Positions 47,227 to 59,768 of a DNA stretch of 64,000 bases are shown one piece after another. Each line of letters opens with the position of its first letter. The stretch's first letter is position 1. The position numbers and the translations under genes were made by a program. The stretch is from assembly GCF_028826155.1 (NCBI RefSeq), contig NZ_JAQGPN010000001.1:997501-1061500 (forward strand), read 5' to 3'. This DNA comes from Mesorhizobium shangrilense. GTDB taxonomy: Bacteria; Pseudomonadota; Alphaproteobacteria; Rhizobiales; Rhizobiaceae. The notes beneath the pieces were generated by a model, which was not told where the DNA came from, did not search any database, and saw nothing but the letters and a program-made list of their open reading frames with translations.

Positions 47227-50217
47227 CTATTCGCCGAGGGCGTCTTCGAGCAGCTGTGCGAGCTGCGCCAGGTGCTTCGACATCAGGCCGGTCGCCGGGG
47301 ACGCCGCCGCCGGGCGTCCCGTGTACCTGACGCGCTGATGCTTGGCGTCGATATGGGCAAGCACCCACTCCAGATAGGGGTCGATGAAGGACCAGGCGCC
47401 CATGTTCTTGGGCTCCTCCTGGCACCACACCATCTCCGCGTTGCGGAAACGCGAAAGCTCGGTGATCAGCGCCTTGGCCGGGAACGGGTAGAGCTGCTCG
47501 ACGCGCAGCAGGTAGATGTCGTTGATGCCGCGCTTCTCGCGCTCCTCGTAGAGGTCGTAGTAGACCTTGCCCGAGCAGAGCACGACCCGGCGGATCTTGG
47601 AATCCTTGACCAGCTTGATGGGCTGGTCGCCGAGATACTGCGCGTCGTCCCAAAGCAGCCGGTGGAAGGTGGATTCGCCCGACATGTCGGCCAGCGTCGA
47701 CACCGCCTTCTTGTGGCGCAGCAGCGACTTCGGCGTCATCAGGATCAGCGGCTTGCGGAAGTCGCGCTTCAGCTGCCGGCGCAGGATGTGGAAGTAGTTC
47801 GCCGGCGTGGTGACGTTGGCCACCTGCATGTTGTCTTCCGCGCAAAGCTGCAGGAAGCGCTCGAGGCGCGCCGAGGAGTGCTCGGGGCCCTGGCCTTCGT
47901 AGCCGTGCGGCAGGAGGCAGACGAGGCCGGACATTCTGAGCCACTTGCGCTCACCCGACGAGATGAACTGGTCGAAGACCACCTGGGCGCCGTTGGCGAA
48001 GTCGCCGAACTGGGCTTCCCAAAGCGTCAGCGCCTTCGGCTCGGCCAGCGAATAGCCGTACTCGAAGCCCAGCACCGCCTCTTCCGAGAGCATGGAGTTG
48101 ATGACCTCGTAGCCCGCTTGCGCCGCCGAGAGGTTGTTCAGCGGGATGTAGCGGTTCTCGTCGCGCTGGTCGTAGAGCACCGAATGACGCTGGCTGAAGG
48201 TGCCGCGCTCCGAATCCTGGCCCGAAAGCCGGACCGGGTTGCCGTCGAGCAGCATCGAGCCGAAGGCGAGCGACTCGGCGGTCGCCCAGTCGATGCCCTC
48301 GCCGGAGTCGATCGCCTGGCGGCGATTTTCGAGGAAGCGGCCGATCGTCCGGTGGACCTCGAAGTCCTTTGGCACGTCCGTCAGCTTCTTGCCGATCTCC
48401 TTCAGCACCTTCATCGGCACCGCGGTCTTGCCGCGACGCTGTTCGTCCTGGTTGTCCGCCGTGCGCAGCCCGGTCCAGGCGCCGTCCAGCCAGTCGGCCT
48501 TGTTCGGCTTGTAGGACTGGCCGACCTCGAACTCGGTCTCCAGGTGGGCGCGCCACTCGGCCCTCATCTGGTCGAGCTCGTCGGCTGTCAGCAGACCTTC
48601 GGCCATCAGCTTGTCCGCATAGAGCTGCACGGTCGTCCTGTGCGCGCGGATGCTGCGGTACATGATCGGCTGCGTGAACGCCGGCTCGTCGCCCTCGTTG
48701 TGGCCGAAGCGACGGTAGCAGAGCATGTCGACTACGACCGGCTTGTGGAACTTCATCCGGAATTCGGTGGCGACCTTCGCCGCGAACACCACGGCCTCGG
48801 GGTCGTCGCCGTTCACGTGGAAGATCGGCGCCTCGATCATCTTCGCCACGTCCGACGGATAGGGCGAGGAGCGCGAGAAGCGCGGATTGGTGGTGAAGCC
48901 GATCTGGTTGTTGATGATGAAGTGCAGCGTGCCGGCGACGCGGTGGCCGCGCAGGCCGGACAGGCCGAGGATCTCCGCGATCACGCCCTGGCCGGCGAAG
49001 GCAGCATCGCCGTGCAGCAGCAGCGGCATGACTTTGACGCGTTCTTCCAGCGGCACGATCTCACCGCGGGCGCGGCCGAACAGCTGGTCCTGCTTGGCGC
49101 GTGCCTTGCCCATCACGACGGGGTCGACGATCTCGAGGTGGGACGGGTTCGCGGTCAGCGACAGGTGGACCTTGTTGCCGTCGAACTCGCGGTCCGACGA
49201 AGCGCCCAGATGGTACTTCACGTCGCCCGAGCCCTCGACGTCGTCCGGTGCGAACGAGCCGCCCTTGAACTCGTGGAAGATGGCGCGGTGCGGCTTGCCC
49301 ATCACCTGGGACAGCACGTTGAGGCGGCCGCGGTGGGCCATGCCGAGCACGACCTCCTTCAAGCCGAGCTGGCCGCCGCGCTTGACGATCTGCTCGAGCG
49401 CCGGGATCAGCGACTCGCCGCCGTCGAGGCCGAAACGCTTGGTGCCCTTGTACTTGACGTCGATGAACTGCTCGAAGCCTTCAGCCTCCAGCAGCTTGTG
49501 GAGGATCGCCTTCTTGCCCTCGGCTGTGAAAGCAATGCCTTTGTCGGGGCCCTCGATGCGCTCCTGGATCCAGGCCTTCTCCTCGGGGTCGGAGATGTGC
49601 ATGAACTCGACGCCGAGCGTCGAGCAGTAGGTGCGCTTGAGGATCTCCAGCATCTGCCGGATGGTGGCGTACTCGCCGAGGCCCAGCACCTTGTCGATGA
49701 AGATCGGGCGGTCGTAGTCGGCTTCGCTGAAGCCGTAGTTCTCGGGCGACAGTTCGTTGTAGTCCTCGAGCGGCTTGGCAATGCCCAGCGGATCGAGGTC
49801 GGCATGCAGGTGGCCGCGCATGCGGTAGGCGCGGATCATCATGATGGCGCGGACGGAATCGCGTGCGGCGCTCTGCAGATCTGCCTCGGAGACGCCCTTT
49901 CCGCCGTCGGCGGCCTTCTCGCGAATCTTCTTGTCGATGTGCTTCTCGACCAGGCCCCAGTTGCCATCGAGCGCGGAGACCAGCTCGCCGTTCGTCTGCA
50001 GCGGCCAGGACGGGGTCGCCCAGGAGGCGCCCTTGGCGTTCTTGCGGATGTCGTCTGCGTCGTCCTTCAGCGCACCGAAGAAATCGCGCCATTCGGGATC
50101 GACCGAGCTCGGGTCGTCGAGGTAGGCGGCGTGCAGCGCCTCAATGTAGTCGGCGTTGCCGCCGTACAGGAACGAAGTGAGAGAAAACTGGTCGTTGCCC
50201 TGATCCTGCCGTGCCAT
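47227..50217 (-). CDS. sucA: 2-Oxoglutarate dehydrogenase E1 component
   Basis: A 996-aa thiamine-diphosphate enzyme, full length. The N-terminal segment ([20 protein letters not shown]) recruits E2. The ThDP site is [19 protein letters not shown] followed by [10 protein letters not shown]. The transketolase-like C-terminal part includes [18 protein letters not shown]. The start MARQDQGND is preferred over an ATG four codons earlier that lies too close to its AAAGGA. It decarboxylates 2-oxoglutarate and succinylates SucB. Confidence 0.96.
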   Translation of the reverse strand: MARQDQGNDQFSLTSFLYGGNADYIEALHAAYLDDPSSVDPEWRDFFGALKDDADDIRKNAKGASWATPSWPLQTNGELVSALDGNWGLVEKHIDKKIREKAADGGKGVSEADLQSAARDSVRAIMMIRAYRMRGHLHADLDPLGIAKPLEDYNELSPENYGFSEADYDRPIFIDKVLGLGEYATIRQMLEILKRTYCSTLGVEFMHISDPEEKAWIQERIEGPDKGIAFTAEGKKAILHKLLEAEGFEQFIDVKYKGTKRFGLDGGESLIPALEQIVKRGGQLGLKEVVLGMAHRGRLNVLSQVMGKPHRAIFHEFKGGSFAPDDVEGSGDVKYHLGASSDREFDGNKVHLSLTANPSHLEIVDPVVMGKARAKQDQLFGRARGEIVPLEERVKVMPLLLHGDAAFAGQGVIAEILGLSGLRGHRVAGTLHFIINNQIGFTTNPRFSRSSPYPSDVAKMIEAPIFHVNGDDPEAVVFAAKVATEFRMKFHKPVVVDMLCYRRFGHNEGDEPAFTQPIMYRSIRAHRTTVQLYADKLMAEGLLTADELDQMRAEWRAHLETEFEVGQSYKPNKADWLDGAWTGLRTADNQDEQRRGKTAVPMKVLKEIGKKLTDVPKDFEVHRTIGRFLENRRQAIDSGEGIDWATAESLAFGSMLLDGNPVRLSGQDSERGTFSQRHSVLYDQRDENRYIPLNNLSAAQAGYEVINSMLSEEAVLGFEYGYSLAEPKALTLWEAQFGDFANGAQVVFDQFISSGERKWLRMSGLVCLLPHGYEGQGPEHSSARLERFLQLCAEDNMQVANVTTPANYFHILRRQLKRDFRKPLILMTPKSLLRHKKAVSTLADMSGESTFHRLLWDDAQYLGDQPIKLVKDSKIRRVVLCSGKVYYDLYEEREKRGINDIYLLRVEQLYPFPAKALITELSRFRNAEMVWCQEEPKNMGAWSFIDPYLEWVLAHIDAKHQRVRYTGRPAAASPATGLMSKHLAQLAQLLEDALGE

Positions 50218-50414
50218 GACTGACAGCATCCTTTCATGCAGTTTTTTGCGAGCCCCCGGACGCTACCGCGCCGATGGCCCGCTTGCCCTATTTTTCCGTT
50301 TTCGTCGTCGACCCCAGCAGAGCGAAAAGCTGCCCCGGGCCAGGCCGGCGCGCAAGCAATGCGCGCGCGGCATGACCTTGGAACGGCTTTCGGCTTGCGT
50401 GAGCCCCACAACCG

Positions 50415-51317
50415 CTAGCCCTTGAGGGCTTCGACGAGCGTGGTGCCGAGGCGCGCCGGGGACGGCGACACCTTGATGCCTGCGGATTCCATTGCCGCGA
50501 TCTTGTCCTCGGCGCCGCCCTTGCCGCCCGAGATGACCGCGCCGGCGTGGCCCATGGTGCGTCCGGGAGGCGCCGTGCGCCCGGCGATGAAGCCGGCCAT
50601 CGGCTTGCTGCGGCCGCGCTTCGCTTCGTCCTTGAGGAACTGCGCCGCATCCTCTTCGGCCGAGCCGCCGATCTCGCCGATCATGATGATCGACTTGGTC
50701 TCGTCGTCGGCCAGGAACATCTCGAGCACGTCGATGAACTCCGTACCTTTCACCGGATCGCCGCCGATGCCGACCGCAGTCGTCTGGCCAAGGCCGGCAT
50801 TGGTGGTCTGGAACACTGCTTCATAGGTAAGCGTGCCGGAGCGGGAAACAACGCCGACCGAGCCCTTGCGGAAGATGTTGCCCGGCATGATGCCGATCTT
50901 GCACTGGTCGGGCGTCACGATGCCCGGGCAGTTCGGACCGATCAGGCGAGACTTCGACTTGTCGAGCCGGGCCTTGACCTTGACCATGTCCATCACCGGG
51001 ATGCCCTCGGTAATGCAGACGATGAGCGGGATCTCGGCCTCGATCGCCTCGATGATGGCGGCGGCAGCGCCTGCCGGCGGCACGTAGACGACCGAAGCGT
51101 TTGCGCCCGTCTTCTCCTTGCCTTCCGCAACGCTCGCAAAGATCGGCAACTTCTCGCCTGCGGCGCCTTCCCAGGTCTCGCCGCCCTTCTTCGGGTGGAT
51201 GCCGCCGACCATCTGGGTGCCGTGGTAGGCGAGCGCCTGCTCGGTGTGGAACGTGCCGGTCTTGCCGGTGAGCCCCTGCACCAGGATCTTGGTGTTCTTG
51301 TCGATCAGGATGGACAT
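50415..51317 (-). CDS. sucD: Succinyl-CoA synthetase alpha subunit
   Basis: A 300-aa subunit. The CoA-binding Rossmann domain begins [20 protein letters not shown]. The active-site His, phosphorylated in catalysis, is in [16 protein letters not shown]. It lies four nt after sucC and 197 nt before sucA; that gap shows no clear hairpin. Confidence 0.96.
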   Translation of the reverse strand: MSILIDKNTKILVQGLTGKTGTFHTEQALAYHGTQMVGGIHPKKGGETWEGAAGEKLPIFASVAEGKEKTGANASVVYVPPAGAAAAIIEAIEAEIPLIVCITEGIPVMDMVKVKARLDKSKSRLIGPNCPGIVTPDQCKIGIMPGNIFRKGSVGVVSRSGTLTYEAVFQTTNAGLGQTTAVGIGGDPVKGTEFIDVLEMFLADDETKSIIMIGEIGGSAEEDAAQFLKDEAKRGRSKPMAGFIAGRTAPPGRTMGHAGAVISGGKGGAEDKIAAMESAGIKVSPSPARLGTTLVEALKG

Positions 51318-51321
51318 GCGT

Positions 51322-52518
<1,197 letters not shown>

Positions 52519-52529
52519 GAATGAAATCC

Positions 52530-53609
<1,080 letters not shown>

Positions 53610-53611
53610 TC

Positions 53612-53670
53612 AACCGATTATTTCCGCTCCAAATATTTCAATCGGTTAGAGGCAACTGGATTTACGTAAA
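53612..53670. promoter_or_regulatory. Inverted repeats in the mdh upstream region
   Basis: AACCGATT (53612-53619) and AATCGGTT (53640-53647) form an 8-bp inverted repeat over a 20-nt spacer, an arrangement that would put the half-sites on one DNA face. A perfect palindrome TTTACGTAAA lies at 53661-53670. On the minus strand TTGGAG, 17 nt, TATTTT is a possible promoter inside this segment. These may control the mdh-suc-lpd operon or the divergent GNAT gene. Confidence 0.45.
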
Positions 53671-53701
53671 CGTCAAAATTTTTCGTGATCCCAAGCGTAA
53701 T

Positions 53702-54169
53702 ATGCAGAGGGAAGTTACCATACGATTACTGACGCAGGCGGATGCGGACCTTCTCGATCGCGTCCATGACGGCGTTTTCGACGAGCCCATACATCCGGAG
53801 CGTTTGGCCGCCTATCTCAGCGAACCCGGACATCTCATGATGGTTGCGCTGCATGATGGCGCGGTCGTCGCCCAGGTTGCCGCCGTCATCCACCGGCATC
53901 CCGACAAGCCGACTGAACTCTACATCGACGAGGTGGGGGTCGCCGGCCCGTGGCGCAGGCTCGGCCTCGCCACCGAGATGGTGCGAAAGATGCTCGCACA
54001 TGGCCGCTCAGTCGGCTGCGAGGAGGCGTGGGTCGGCACCGAACCTGACAACCTGCCCGCGCGGCGGCTGTATGACGGCCTGCGCGGCGTTTCCGACGCC
54101 GATCCGGAGACCTTCGTGATGCAGGTTTATGATCTCCGCAAGGTCTTGCGGGGCGATGCGTCCGGATAA
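53702..54169 (+). CDS. GNAT-family N-acetyltransferase
   Basis: A 155-aa GNAT protein with the acetyl-CoA motif VGVAGPWRRLGLATEMVRKM and the late WVGTEPDNLPARRLYDGL. The substrate is unknown. No ribosome binding site is visible before the ATG, so it may be leaderless or start slightly differently. It is divergent from mdh and convergent with pyk. Confidence 0.85.
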   Translation: MQREVTIRLLTQADADLLDRVHDGVFDEPIHPERLAAYLSEPGHLMMVALHDGAVVAQVAAVIHRHPDKPTELYIDEVGVAGPWRRLGLATEMVRKMLAHGRSVGCEEAWVGTEPDNLPARRLYDGLRGVSDADPETFVMQVYDLRKVLRGDASG

Positions 54170-54240
54170 GGGGGGCGGCTTGCCGCCGCGTCGATGAGCG
54201 AGGCGGCGGGACGGCTGCCCCCGGCCCGCGGCAGAAGGGG

Positions 54241-55677
54241 CTATGCCCCGTCGGCGGCGCTGCCTTCGATATAGGCGATGCGCAGCATGTTCGTCGCGCC
54301 CGGCGTCCGCAGCGGCACGCCGGCGGTTATGATGATGCGGTCGCCGGGTTTGCCGAACTGCTCCTGGTGGGCGATGCGGCAGGCGCGGTTCACCATGTCG
54401 TCGAGGTCCGAGGCGTCGGGCGACACCACGCAGTGGGTGCCCCACAGCAGCGAGAGACGGCGGGCCGTGTTGAGGATGGGCGACAGGGCGATGATCGGCA
54501 CCTGCGGCCGCTCGCGCGCGGCCCGGATGCCGGTCGTGCCGGATGCGGTGTAGGTAACGATCGCCGCGAGCTTGAGGGTTTCGGCGATCTCTCGGGCCGC
54601 GAGCGAAATCGCATCGGGTCCGGTCGCCTCCGGCTTGCTGCGCTGCGAGCTGATGATGGTGGGGTAGGTCGGGTCCTTCTCCACCTGCTCGGCGATGCGG
54701 TTCATGGTCGACACGGCCTCGGCCGGATACTGGCCCGCCGCGGACTCGGCCGACAGCATGATGGCGTCGGCGCCCTCGAAGACGGCGGTGGCGACGTCGG
54801 ACACCTCCGCGCGGGTGGGCACCGGCGCGCTGATCATCGATTCCAGCATCTGGGTGGCGACGACGACCGGCTTGCCGGCGCGGCGCGCCGCACGCGTGAT
54901 CTGCTTCTGGATGCCGGGCACCGCCTCGAGCGGCATCTCGACGCCGAGGTCCCCGCGCGCGACCATAAGGGAATCGGACAGGTCGATGATCTCGGCCAGC
55001 CTGGCGACCGCCTGCGGTTTCTCGATCTTCGACATCAGCAACGCGCGGCCGCGGGCGATCTTGCGGGCCTCTGCGAGGTCCTCGGGGCGCTGGATGAAGG
55101 ACAGCGCGACCCAGTCGACGCCGGCTTCGAGCACTGCGTCGAGATCGGCGCGGTCCTTGTCGGTGAGCGCGCCGACGGGGAGTTCGGTGTCGGGAAGGCT
55201 GACGCCCTTCCTGTTCGAAATACCGCTGCCCGCCACGACGGTCGCCACGATCGACCTGCCGTCGCATTTCGTCGCCCTGAGCTCCAGCTTGCCGTCATCG
55301 ATCAGCAACCGGTCGCCGGCCTGGACCGAGGTGAGGATCTCCGGGTGCGGCAGGTGCACCCGCGTCGCATCGCCAAGCTCTGGACTGTCGTCGAACGTGA
55401 AGGTCTGGCCGACGACAAGGTCCTCCTTGCCATCCTTGAACTTTCCGACCCTGAGCTTGGGTCCTTGCAGGTCTGCCAGGATGCCGATCGGCCGCCCGAC
55501 ACGCTCCTCGACGTTACGGATTCGCCCGACCAACGCGCGCATGCCGTCGTGGTCCGTATGGCTCATATTGATGCGGAACACGTCGGCGCCGGCGTCGAAC
55601 AGCTTGCCGATCATCTCTTCAGAGGAAGATGCGGGGCCGAGCGTGGCCAGAATCTTGACTTTGCGGGTACGTCTCAT
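54241..55677 (-). CDS. pyk: Pyruvate kinase
   Basis: A 478-aa glycolytic kinase. The start MRRTRKVKILATLGPASSS is universal. INMSHTDHDGMR, the catalytic MSKIEKPQAV, the metal site MVARGDLGVEMPLEAVP and MLSAESAAGQYPAEAV are intact. The last uses SAES where most have SGET. The start ATG overlaps the DUF1036 stop (ATGA), so the genes are coupled; a longer frame reaching into that gene is rejected. Confidence 0.95.
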   Translation of the reverse strand: MRRTRKVKILATLGPASSSEEMIGKLFDAGADVFRINMSHTDHDGMRALVGRIRNVEERVGRPIGILADLQGPKLRVGKFKDGKEDLVVGQTFTFDDSPELGDATRVHLPHPEILTSVQAGDRLLIDDGKLELRATKCDGRSIVATVVAGSGISNRKGVSLPDTELPVGALTDKDRADLDAVLEAGVDWVALSFIQRPEDLAEARKIARGRALLMSKIEKPQAVARLAEIIDLSDSLMVARGDLGVEMPLEAVPGIQKQITRAARRAGKPVVVATQMLESMISAPVPTRAEVSDVATAVFEGADAIMLSAESAAGQYPAEAVSTMNRIAEQVEKDPTYPTIISSQRSKPEATGPDAISLAAREIAETLKLAAIVTYTASGTTGIRAARERPQVPIIALSPILNTARRLSLLWGTHCVVSPDASDLDDMVNRACRIAHQEQFGKPGDRIIITAGVPLRTPGATNMLRIAYIEGSAADGA

Positions 55678-56189
55678 TGACCTTCGGTTCCAGTCGGGGC
55701 GTCGTCGCCGTTCGACACCGTCTCGCCGGAGAGCTGGACCATCCAGCTCGACTGCTCGCCGGTGTCGTACTCCTGAAAGCCGGCCCGCTGGAAGCCGCGG
55801 GCGAAGCAGTCGTTGACGCCGTTTATCTTGAATTCTTTTTCGGCCACGCACATGTTGATCGGGCCGTCCCAACGGCCGCCTTTTTCGGCGTCCTCGGCAT
55901 AGAGGTAGAAATAGCGGGACGAGAGCGGTCCTTCGATCAGCGTCTTGCAGCTCGAGGCCGCGATGTGCCACCAGCCCTCGCTCACCCAGCCTGCCTTGGC
56001 GCGATAGCCGATGGCGACGCCGACGAGGCTCTGCGTGCCGTTGCACACCCGGAAGTCAGCGTGCGCGGCGTTCGTGCCGAGCGACGGCAGGGCAACTCCC
56101 GCCAGGGCCAGGCAGAACAACGCCGAGCCCGCGCGACGCATCTTGCGTCCCAACGCCATTTTTTCGCCCATTGTGCGTGATGTCGCCAT
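55674..56189 (-). CDS. DUF1036 secreted/membrane-anchored protein
   Basis: A 171-aa protein with an N-terminal hydrophobic segment (SALFCLALAGVALPSLG) and likely cleavage after AHA. The mature domain FRVCNGTQSLVGVAIGYRAK, GWVSEGWWHIAASSCKTL and YFYLYAED is the DUF1036 signature with conserved Cys, Trp and Tyr. Function is unknown. Coupling to pyk by overlap is seen in Rhizobiales. The start at 56189 has AAGGG nine nt upstream; ATG 56159 is an alternative. Confidence 0.88.
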   Translation of the reverse strand: MATSRTMGEKMALGRKMRRAGSALFCLALAGVALPSLGTNAAHADFRVCNGTQSLVGVAIGYRAKAGWVSEGWWHIAASSCKTLIEGPLSSRYFYLYAEDAEKGGRWDGPINMCVAEKEFKINGVNDCFARGFQRAGFQEYDTGEQSSWMVQLSGETVSNGDDAPTGTEGQ

Positions 56190-56388
56190 GTTGGTGACCC
56201 TTTTCGGCAAAGTCCGCGCCCATGTCAACGCGCGCCCAAGCCGGTTCCAATCGATTTAGGGCGACCGTGGCGGGCATGTGACCAAAGTCCTCGCGTGTTT
56301 CGGAAAAGATTGACAAAACGACGACATTCGGACTGTCTCACCGGCGTTTGATTTGCGACATCCCCACCGCATGAGGAATGTTGTCTGA

Positions 56389-57198
56389 ATGGTGCGCACT
56401 GCCGTTTTCCCGCCCTTCGAGATCATCGAGGGGGATCGCAGCCGCGGCCTCGTGCTGCTGGCGGATCATGCCGGGCGGGCGCTTCCGGACGAATATGGCG
56501 ATCTCGGCCTGCCGACCACGGAGTTCGACCGCCACATCGCCTACGACATCGGCGTGGAGCGGGTCACCCGGCAACTCGCCAGACTGACCGGCGCGCCGGC
56601 GCTGATGGCCAATTTCTCGCGGCTGCTGATCGATCCGAATCGCGGCGAGGATGACCCGACGCTCATCCGCCAGCTCTATGACGGGACCGTGGTGCCGGGA
56701 AACTATCCTATGGGCGCAGAGGAGCGCGAGCGACGGCTCGACCGCTTCTACCGGCCCTATCACGATGCCGTGGGCGCGATGATCTCCTCGGTCCACGAGG
56801 CGACCGGCCGCTCGCCGTTCATCTTCTCCATCCACTCCTTCACGCCGGTCATGCAGGGGCGCGAACGCCCCTGGCACGTCGGCGTGCTGTGGGACCTGGA
56901 CGACCGCGCGCCGAAGGCGCTGATCGACGCATTGTCGGAGGACCCGACCCTGGTGGTCGGTGACAACGAGCCCTATGACGGCGCGCTGCGCGGCGACACG
57001 ATGTACCGACACGCGATCGTCAACGGTTTCGCCCATGCGCTCATCGAAATCCGCCAGGACCTGATCGCGGACGATAGTGGCGCAGACGAATGGGCCGCAC
57101 GGCTGGCGCCTATCGTTGACGCCGTCAATGCGCGACCCGAGATACATGAGAGACAGAAGTTCGGCTCGCGCACCGGGCCGATCGAACACAAGACCTGA
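56389..57198 (+). CDS. N-formylglutamate amidohydrolase-family protein
   Basis: A 269-aa FGase-fold protein. The metal-site blocks VLLADHAGRALPDEYG, HIAYDIGVERVTRQLA and FIFSIHSFTPVMQG, and NFSRLLIDPNRGEDD, are present. Members hydrolyse N-formylglutamate or act on related amides. No hut genes are adjacent, so a histidine-degradation role is not supported. The next gene starts 11 nt downstream. Confidence 0.85.
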   Translation: MVRTAVFPPFEIIEGDRSRGLVLLADHAGRALPDEYGDLGLPTTEFDRHIAYDIGVERVTRQLARLTGAPALMANFSRLLIDPNRGEDDPTLIRQLYDGTVVPGNYPMGAEERERRLDRFYRPYHDAVGAMISSVHEATGRSPFIFSIHSFTPVMQGRERPWHVGVLWDLDDRAPKALIDALSEDPTLVVGDNEPYDGALRGDTMYRHAIVNGFAHALIEIRQDLIADDSGADEWAARLAPIVDAVNARPEIHERQKFGSRTGPIEHKT

Positions 57199-57209
57199 CG
57201 GAGGGCCGA

Positions 57210-57518
57210 ATGACCGAGCTCAGCAAGGAACAGCAGCGCGACTTCGAGGCAGCCGCGTTCCGCCGGCTGGTGGAGCATCTGCGCGAGCGCAGCGATGTCC
57301 AGAACATCGACATGATGAATCTCGCCGGCTTCTGCCGCAACTGCCTTTCCAACTGGTACCGCGACGCGGCCAACGCCGCCGGGCTGGATCTCAGCAAGGA
57401 GCAATCGCGCGAAATCGTCTACGGCATGCCCTATGCCGAGTGGCAGGCGAAGTATCAGACGGAGGCTTCCGACGCCAAGAAGGCGGCGTTCGAGGCGAAC
57501 CGACCGAAGGAGCATTGA
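57210..57518 (+). CDS. DUF1244 protein
   Basis: A 102-aa protein of the DUF1244 family, recognised by VEHLRERSDVQNIDMMNLAG followed by FCRNCLSNWYRDAA with a conserved CxxC. It is conserved in proteobacteria and its function is unknown. The ATG follows GGAGGG closely. Probably co-transcribed with the N-formylglutamate amidohydrolase-like gene. Confidence 0.88.
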   Translation: MTELSKEQQRDFEAAAFRRLVEHLRERSDVQNIDMMNLAGFCRNCLSNWYRDAANAAGLDLSKEQSREIVYGMPYAEWQAKYQTEASDAKKAAFEANRPKEH

Positions 57519-57587
57519 GCCGCCCCCTCTACCAGCATGTGGGAGAGGGAGCGGAGGACAATGTGCGGTCGGGTGGCGCTTGGCGGC

Positions 57588-58952
57588 CTAGGCTGCGTGC
57601 GGCTGCGCGGCGCTCACGTCGAGTTCCTCGACGCCGACCGCGTTGTCATAGGCATCCTGATCCAGGATGCCCTGCCGCTTCGACACGATGGTCGGCACCA
57701 GCGCCTGGCCGGCCACGTTGACCGCCGTCCGGCCCATGTCGAGGATCGGGTCGATGGCGAGCAGCAGGCCGACGCCGGCGAGCGGCAGGCCGAGCGTGGA
57801 CAGGGTCAGCGTCAGCATGACTGTCGCGCCGGTGAGGCCGGCAGTGGCGGCCGAGCCGATGACCGACACGAAGACGATCAGGAAATACTCCTGGATGCCC
57901 AGCGGAAGCCCGTAGAACTGGGCGACGAAGATCGCCGAGATGGCCGGGTAGATCGCCGCGCATCCGTCCATCTTTGTGGTCGCGCCGAGCGGTACGGCAA
58001 AGGCGGCGTATTCACGCGGCACTCCGAGATTGCGCTCCGTAACCGCCTCGGTCACCGGCATGGTGCCGACCGACGAGCGGGAGACGAAGGCGAGCTGGAT
58101 CGCGGGCCACGCGCTGGCGAAGAAGCGGGCCGGCGACAGGCCGTGGAAAATGAGCAGCGCCGGATAGACCACGAACAGCACGATGGCGAGGCCGATATAG
58201 ATGGCGGTGGCGTACCAGCCGAGCTGGGTCAGCGTCTGCCAGCCGTACTGCGCGACCGCGTTGCCCAGCAGGCCGACGGTGCCGAGCGGAGTCAACCGGA
58301 TCACCCACCAGAGCACCTTGCGGACGATGGCGAGCAGCGCGCGGTTGAACTCGAGGAACGGCTCGGCCTTGTCGCCGACGCGCAGCGCCGCGACGCCGAT
58401 GACGATCGAGACCACCAGGATCTGCAGGACGTTGAAGTTGAGCGAGGTCGAGGCAGAGCCGTCGCCCAGCTTGGTCGAGGCCTGGAGGCCGAGCACGTTG
58501 GCCGGCACCAGCCCCTTGAGGAAGTCGAGCCATGAGCCGGTGGTGGACGGCTCCTTGGCGGCCTCCGCGAGCACGCCCGAGTGCAGGCCCGGCTGGATGA
58601 TCAGGCCGAGCGCGATTCCGATCAGCACGGCGATCAGCGCGGTGATGGCGAACCAGATCAGCGTCTGCCAGACGAGGGCGGCCGCATTGGAGAGCTGGCG
58701 CAGGTTGCTGATCGAGGCGACGATGGCCGTGAAGATCAGCGGAGGCACGAGCGCGCGCAGCAGCTGGACGAAGATCGAGCCTATGGTCGAGAGCGTGGTG
58801 GCGAGCCAGTTGGGATCGCCGGCGGCGGTCGGACCCATCTCGCGGGCGACAAGGCCCAGCGCGAGGCCGATGACCATGGCCGCCAGCACCTGGAAGCCGA
58901 ACGAGCTGTAGAACGGCTTCGGTGAGGCCGTTGTGGTTATGGATTGCGACAT
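57588..58952 (-). CDS. Dicarboxylate/amino acid:cation symporter (DAACS family)
   Basis: A 454-aa transporter with about eight hydrophobic helices plus re-entrant loops. Family motifs: SRSSVGTMPVTEAV (serine-rich HP1), PLGATTKMDGCAAIYP (the NMDGT-equivalent region), GATVMLTLTLSTLGLPLAG and LAIDPILDMGRTAVNV. DctA and GltP-like members take up C4-dicarboxylates, glutamate or aspartate with Na+ or H+. The start MSQSITTTA has AGAGAAGTGA upstream. The direction is convergent with DUF1244. Confidence 0.9.
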   Translation of the reverse strand: MSQSITTTASPKPFYSSFGFQVLAAMVIGLALGLVAREMGPTAAGDPNWLATTLSTIGSIFVQLLRALVPPLIFTAIVASISNLRQLSNAAALVWQTLIWFAITALIAVLIGIALGLIIQPGLHSGVLAEAAKEPSTTGSWLDFLKGLVPANVLGLQASTKLGDGSASTSLNFNVLQILVVSIVIGVAALRVGDKAEPFLEFNRALLAIVRKVLWWVIRLTPLGTVGLLGNAVAQYGWQTLTQLGWYATAIYIGLAIVLFVVYPALLIFHGLSPARFFASAWPAIQLAFVSRSSVGTMPVTEAVTERNLGVPREYAAFAVPLGATTKMDGCAAIYPAISAIFVAQFYGLPLGIQEYFLIVFVSVIGSAATAGLTGATVMLTLTLSTLGLPLAGVGLLLAIDPILDMGRTAVNVAGQALVPTIVSKRQGILDQDAYDNAVGVEELDVSAAQPHAA

Positions 58953-59109
58953 GTCACTTCTCTTGGAAACGAACGCGGCCGATGGGCTATAACGCCGTGG
59001 CCGCACTTAGTTTCCAATTTACGCCGGCTGCGCCTCGGAGAAGAGGAAGCTTGTTCGAGGGAATCCGGCGGGCGAGGAATAGAATTCCCGTAAACGGGCG
59101 GAACTCCGG

Positions 59110-59649
59110 TCAGGTTTCTTCCCGGCGCCGGATGCCTTGGCGAAGGTCGAGGGCGAGCAGTTCATCATCATGATACGCGCCGTCGATGAGGACCGCGTCG
59201 CGCTCGAGGCCGTAGGGCACGAAGCCCAGCTCGTGATAGAGGCGGCGGGCCGGCGCATTACCTGCGCGGACCGAGCACCGCAGGATCACGCGCTGCGTCG
59301 CGGCATGGTCGATCACCGCCTCGACGAGCCGCCTGCCGAGCTTCGCCTTGCGCCACTCCGGCGCGACATAGACCGCGACCATCGTGGCGTTGTGGCGGGT
59401 TTTTGGGCGCTTGTTGGCGATGTAGCCGGCCATGCCGACCAGCTCCTTCCCGGCAAATGCGCCGAACACCACGCCGGGAAGCTCGGGCACGGCGCGTGCG
59501 CCCATCTCCGCCTCGCTCAGCGCCTGCTCATCCTCTACGCTTGCCGTGAAGGCGTCGGGGGAGGCGGCGAGCGCCGACAGCCGAAGCGCGCGAAAAGCCG
59601 GAACGTCCGCATGAGTCAGGGGGCGGATGGTGACATGTGGGATGGTCAT
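59110..59649 (-). CDS. GNAT-family N-acetyltransferase
   Basis: A 179-aa GNAT protein starting MTIPHVTIRPLTHADVPAFR, with the acetyl-CoA block VYVAPEWRKAKLGRRLVEAV and RAGNAPARRLYHELGFVPYG. GGGAGA precedes the ATG. Typical substrates of this branch are amino acids, toxins or protein N-termini; none can be assigned. A further 157-bp gap separates it from the symporter. Confidence 0.87.
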   Translation of the reverse strand: MTIPHVTIRPLTHADVPAFRALRLSALAASPDAFTASVEDEQALSEAEMGARAVPELPGVVFGAFAGKELVGMAGYIANKRPKTRHNATMVAVYVAPEWRKAKLGRRLVEAVIDHAATQRVILRCSVRAGNAPARRLYHELGFVPYGLERDAVLIDGAYHDDELLALDLRQGIRRREET

Positions 59650-59721
59650 GCGGCGTCTCCCGGCTCCGAAACTAGCCGGTGAGTGTGACGGATACTCGGA
59701 ATGCCGTCAGCCGGAAACGAC

Positions 59722-59743
59722 AAAGGCGGCCGAAGCCGCCTTT
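59722..59743 (-). terminator. Rho-independent terminator of rplS
   Basis: AAAGGCGGC (59722-59730) and GCCGCCTTT (59735-59743) form a perfect 9-bp stem. On the minus strand the loop reads TTCG and the stem runs into TTTGTCGTTT, 25 nt after the rplS stop. Confidence 0.85.
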
Positions 59744-59768
59744 GAAAGTTCTGGAAGTGCGAAGAAGC

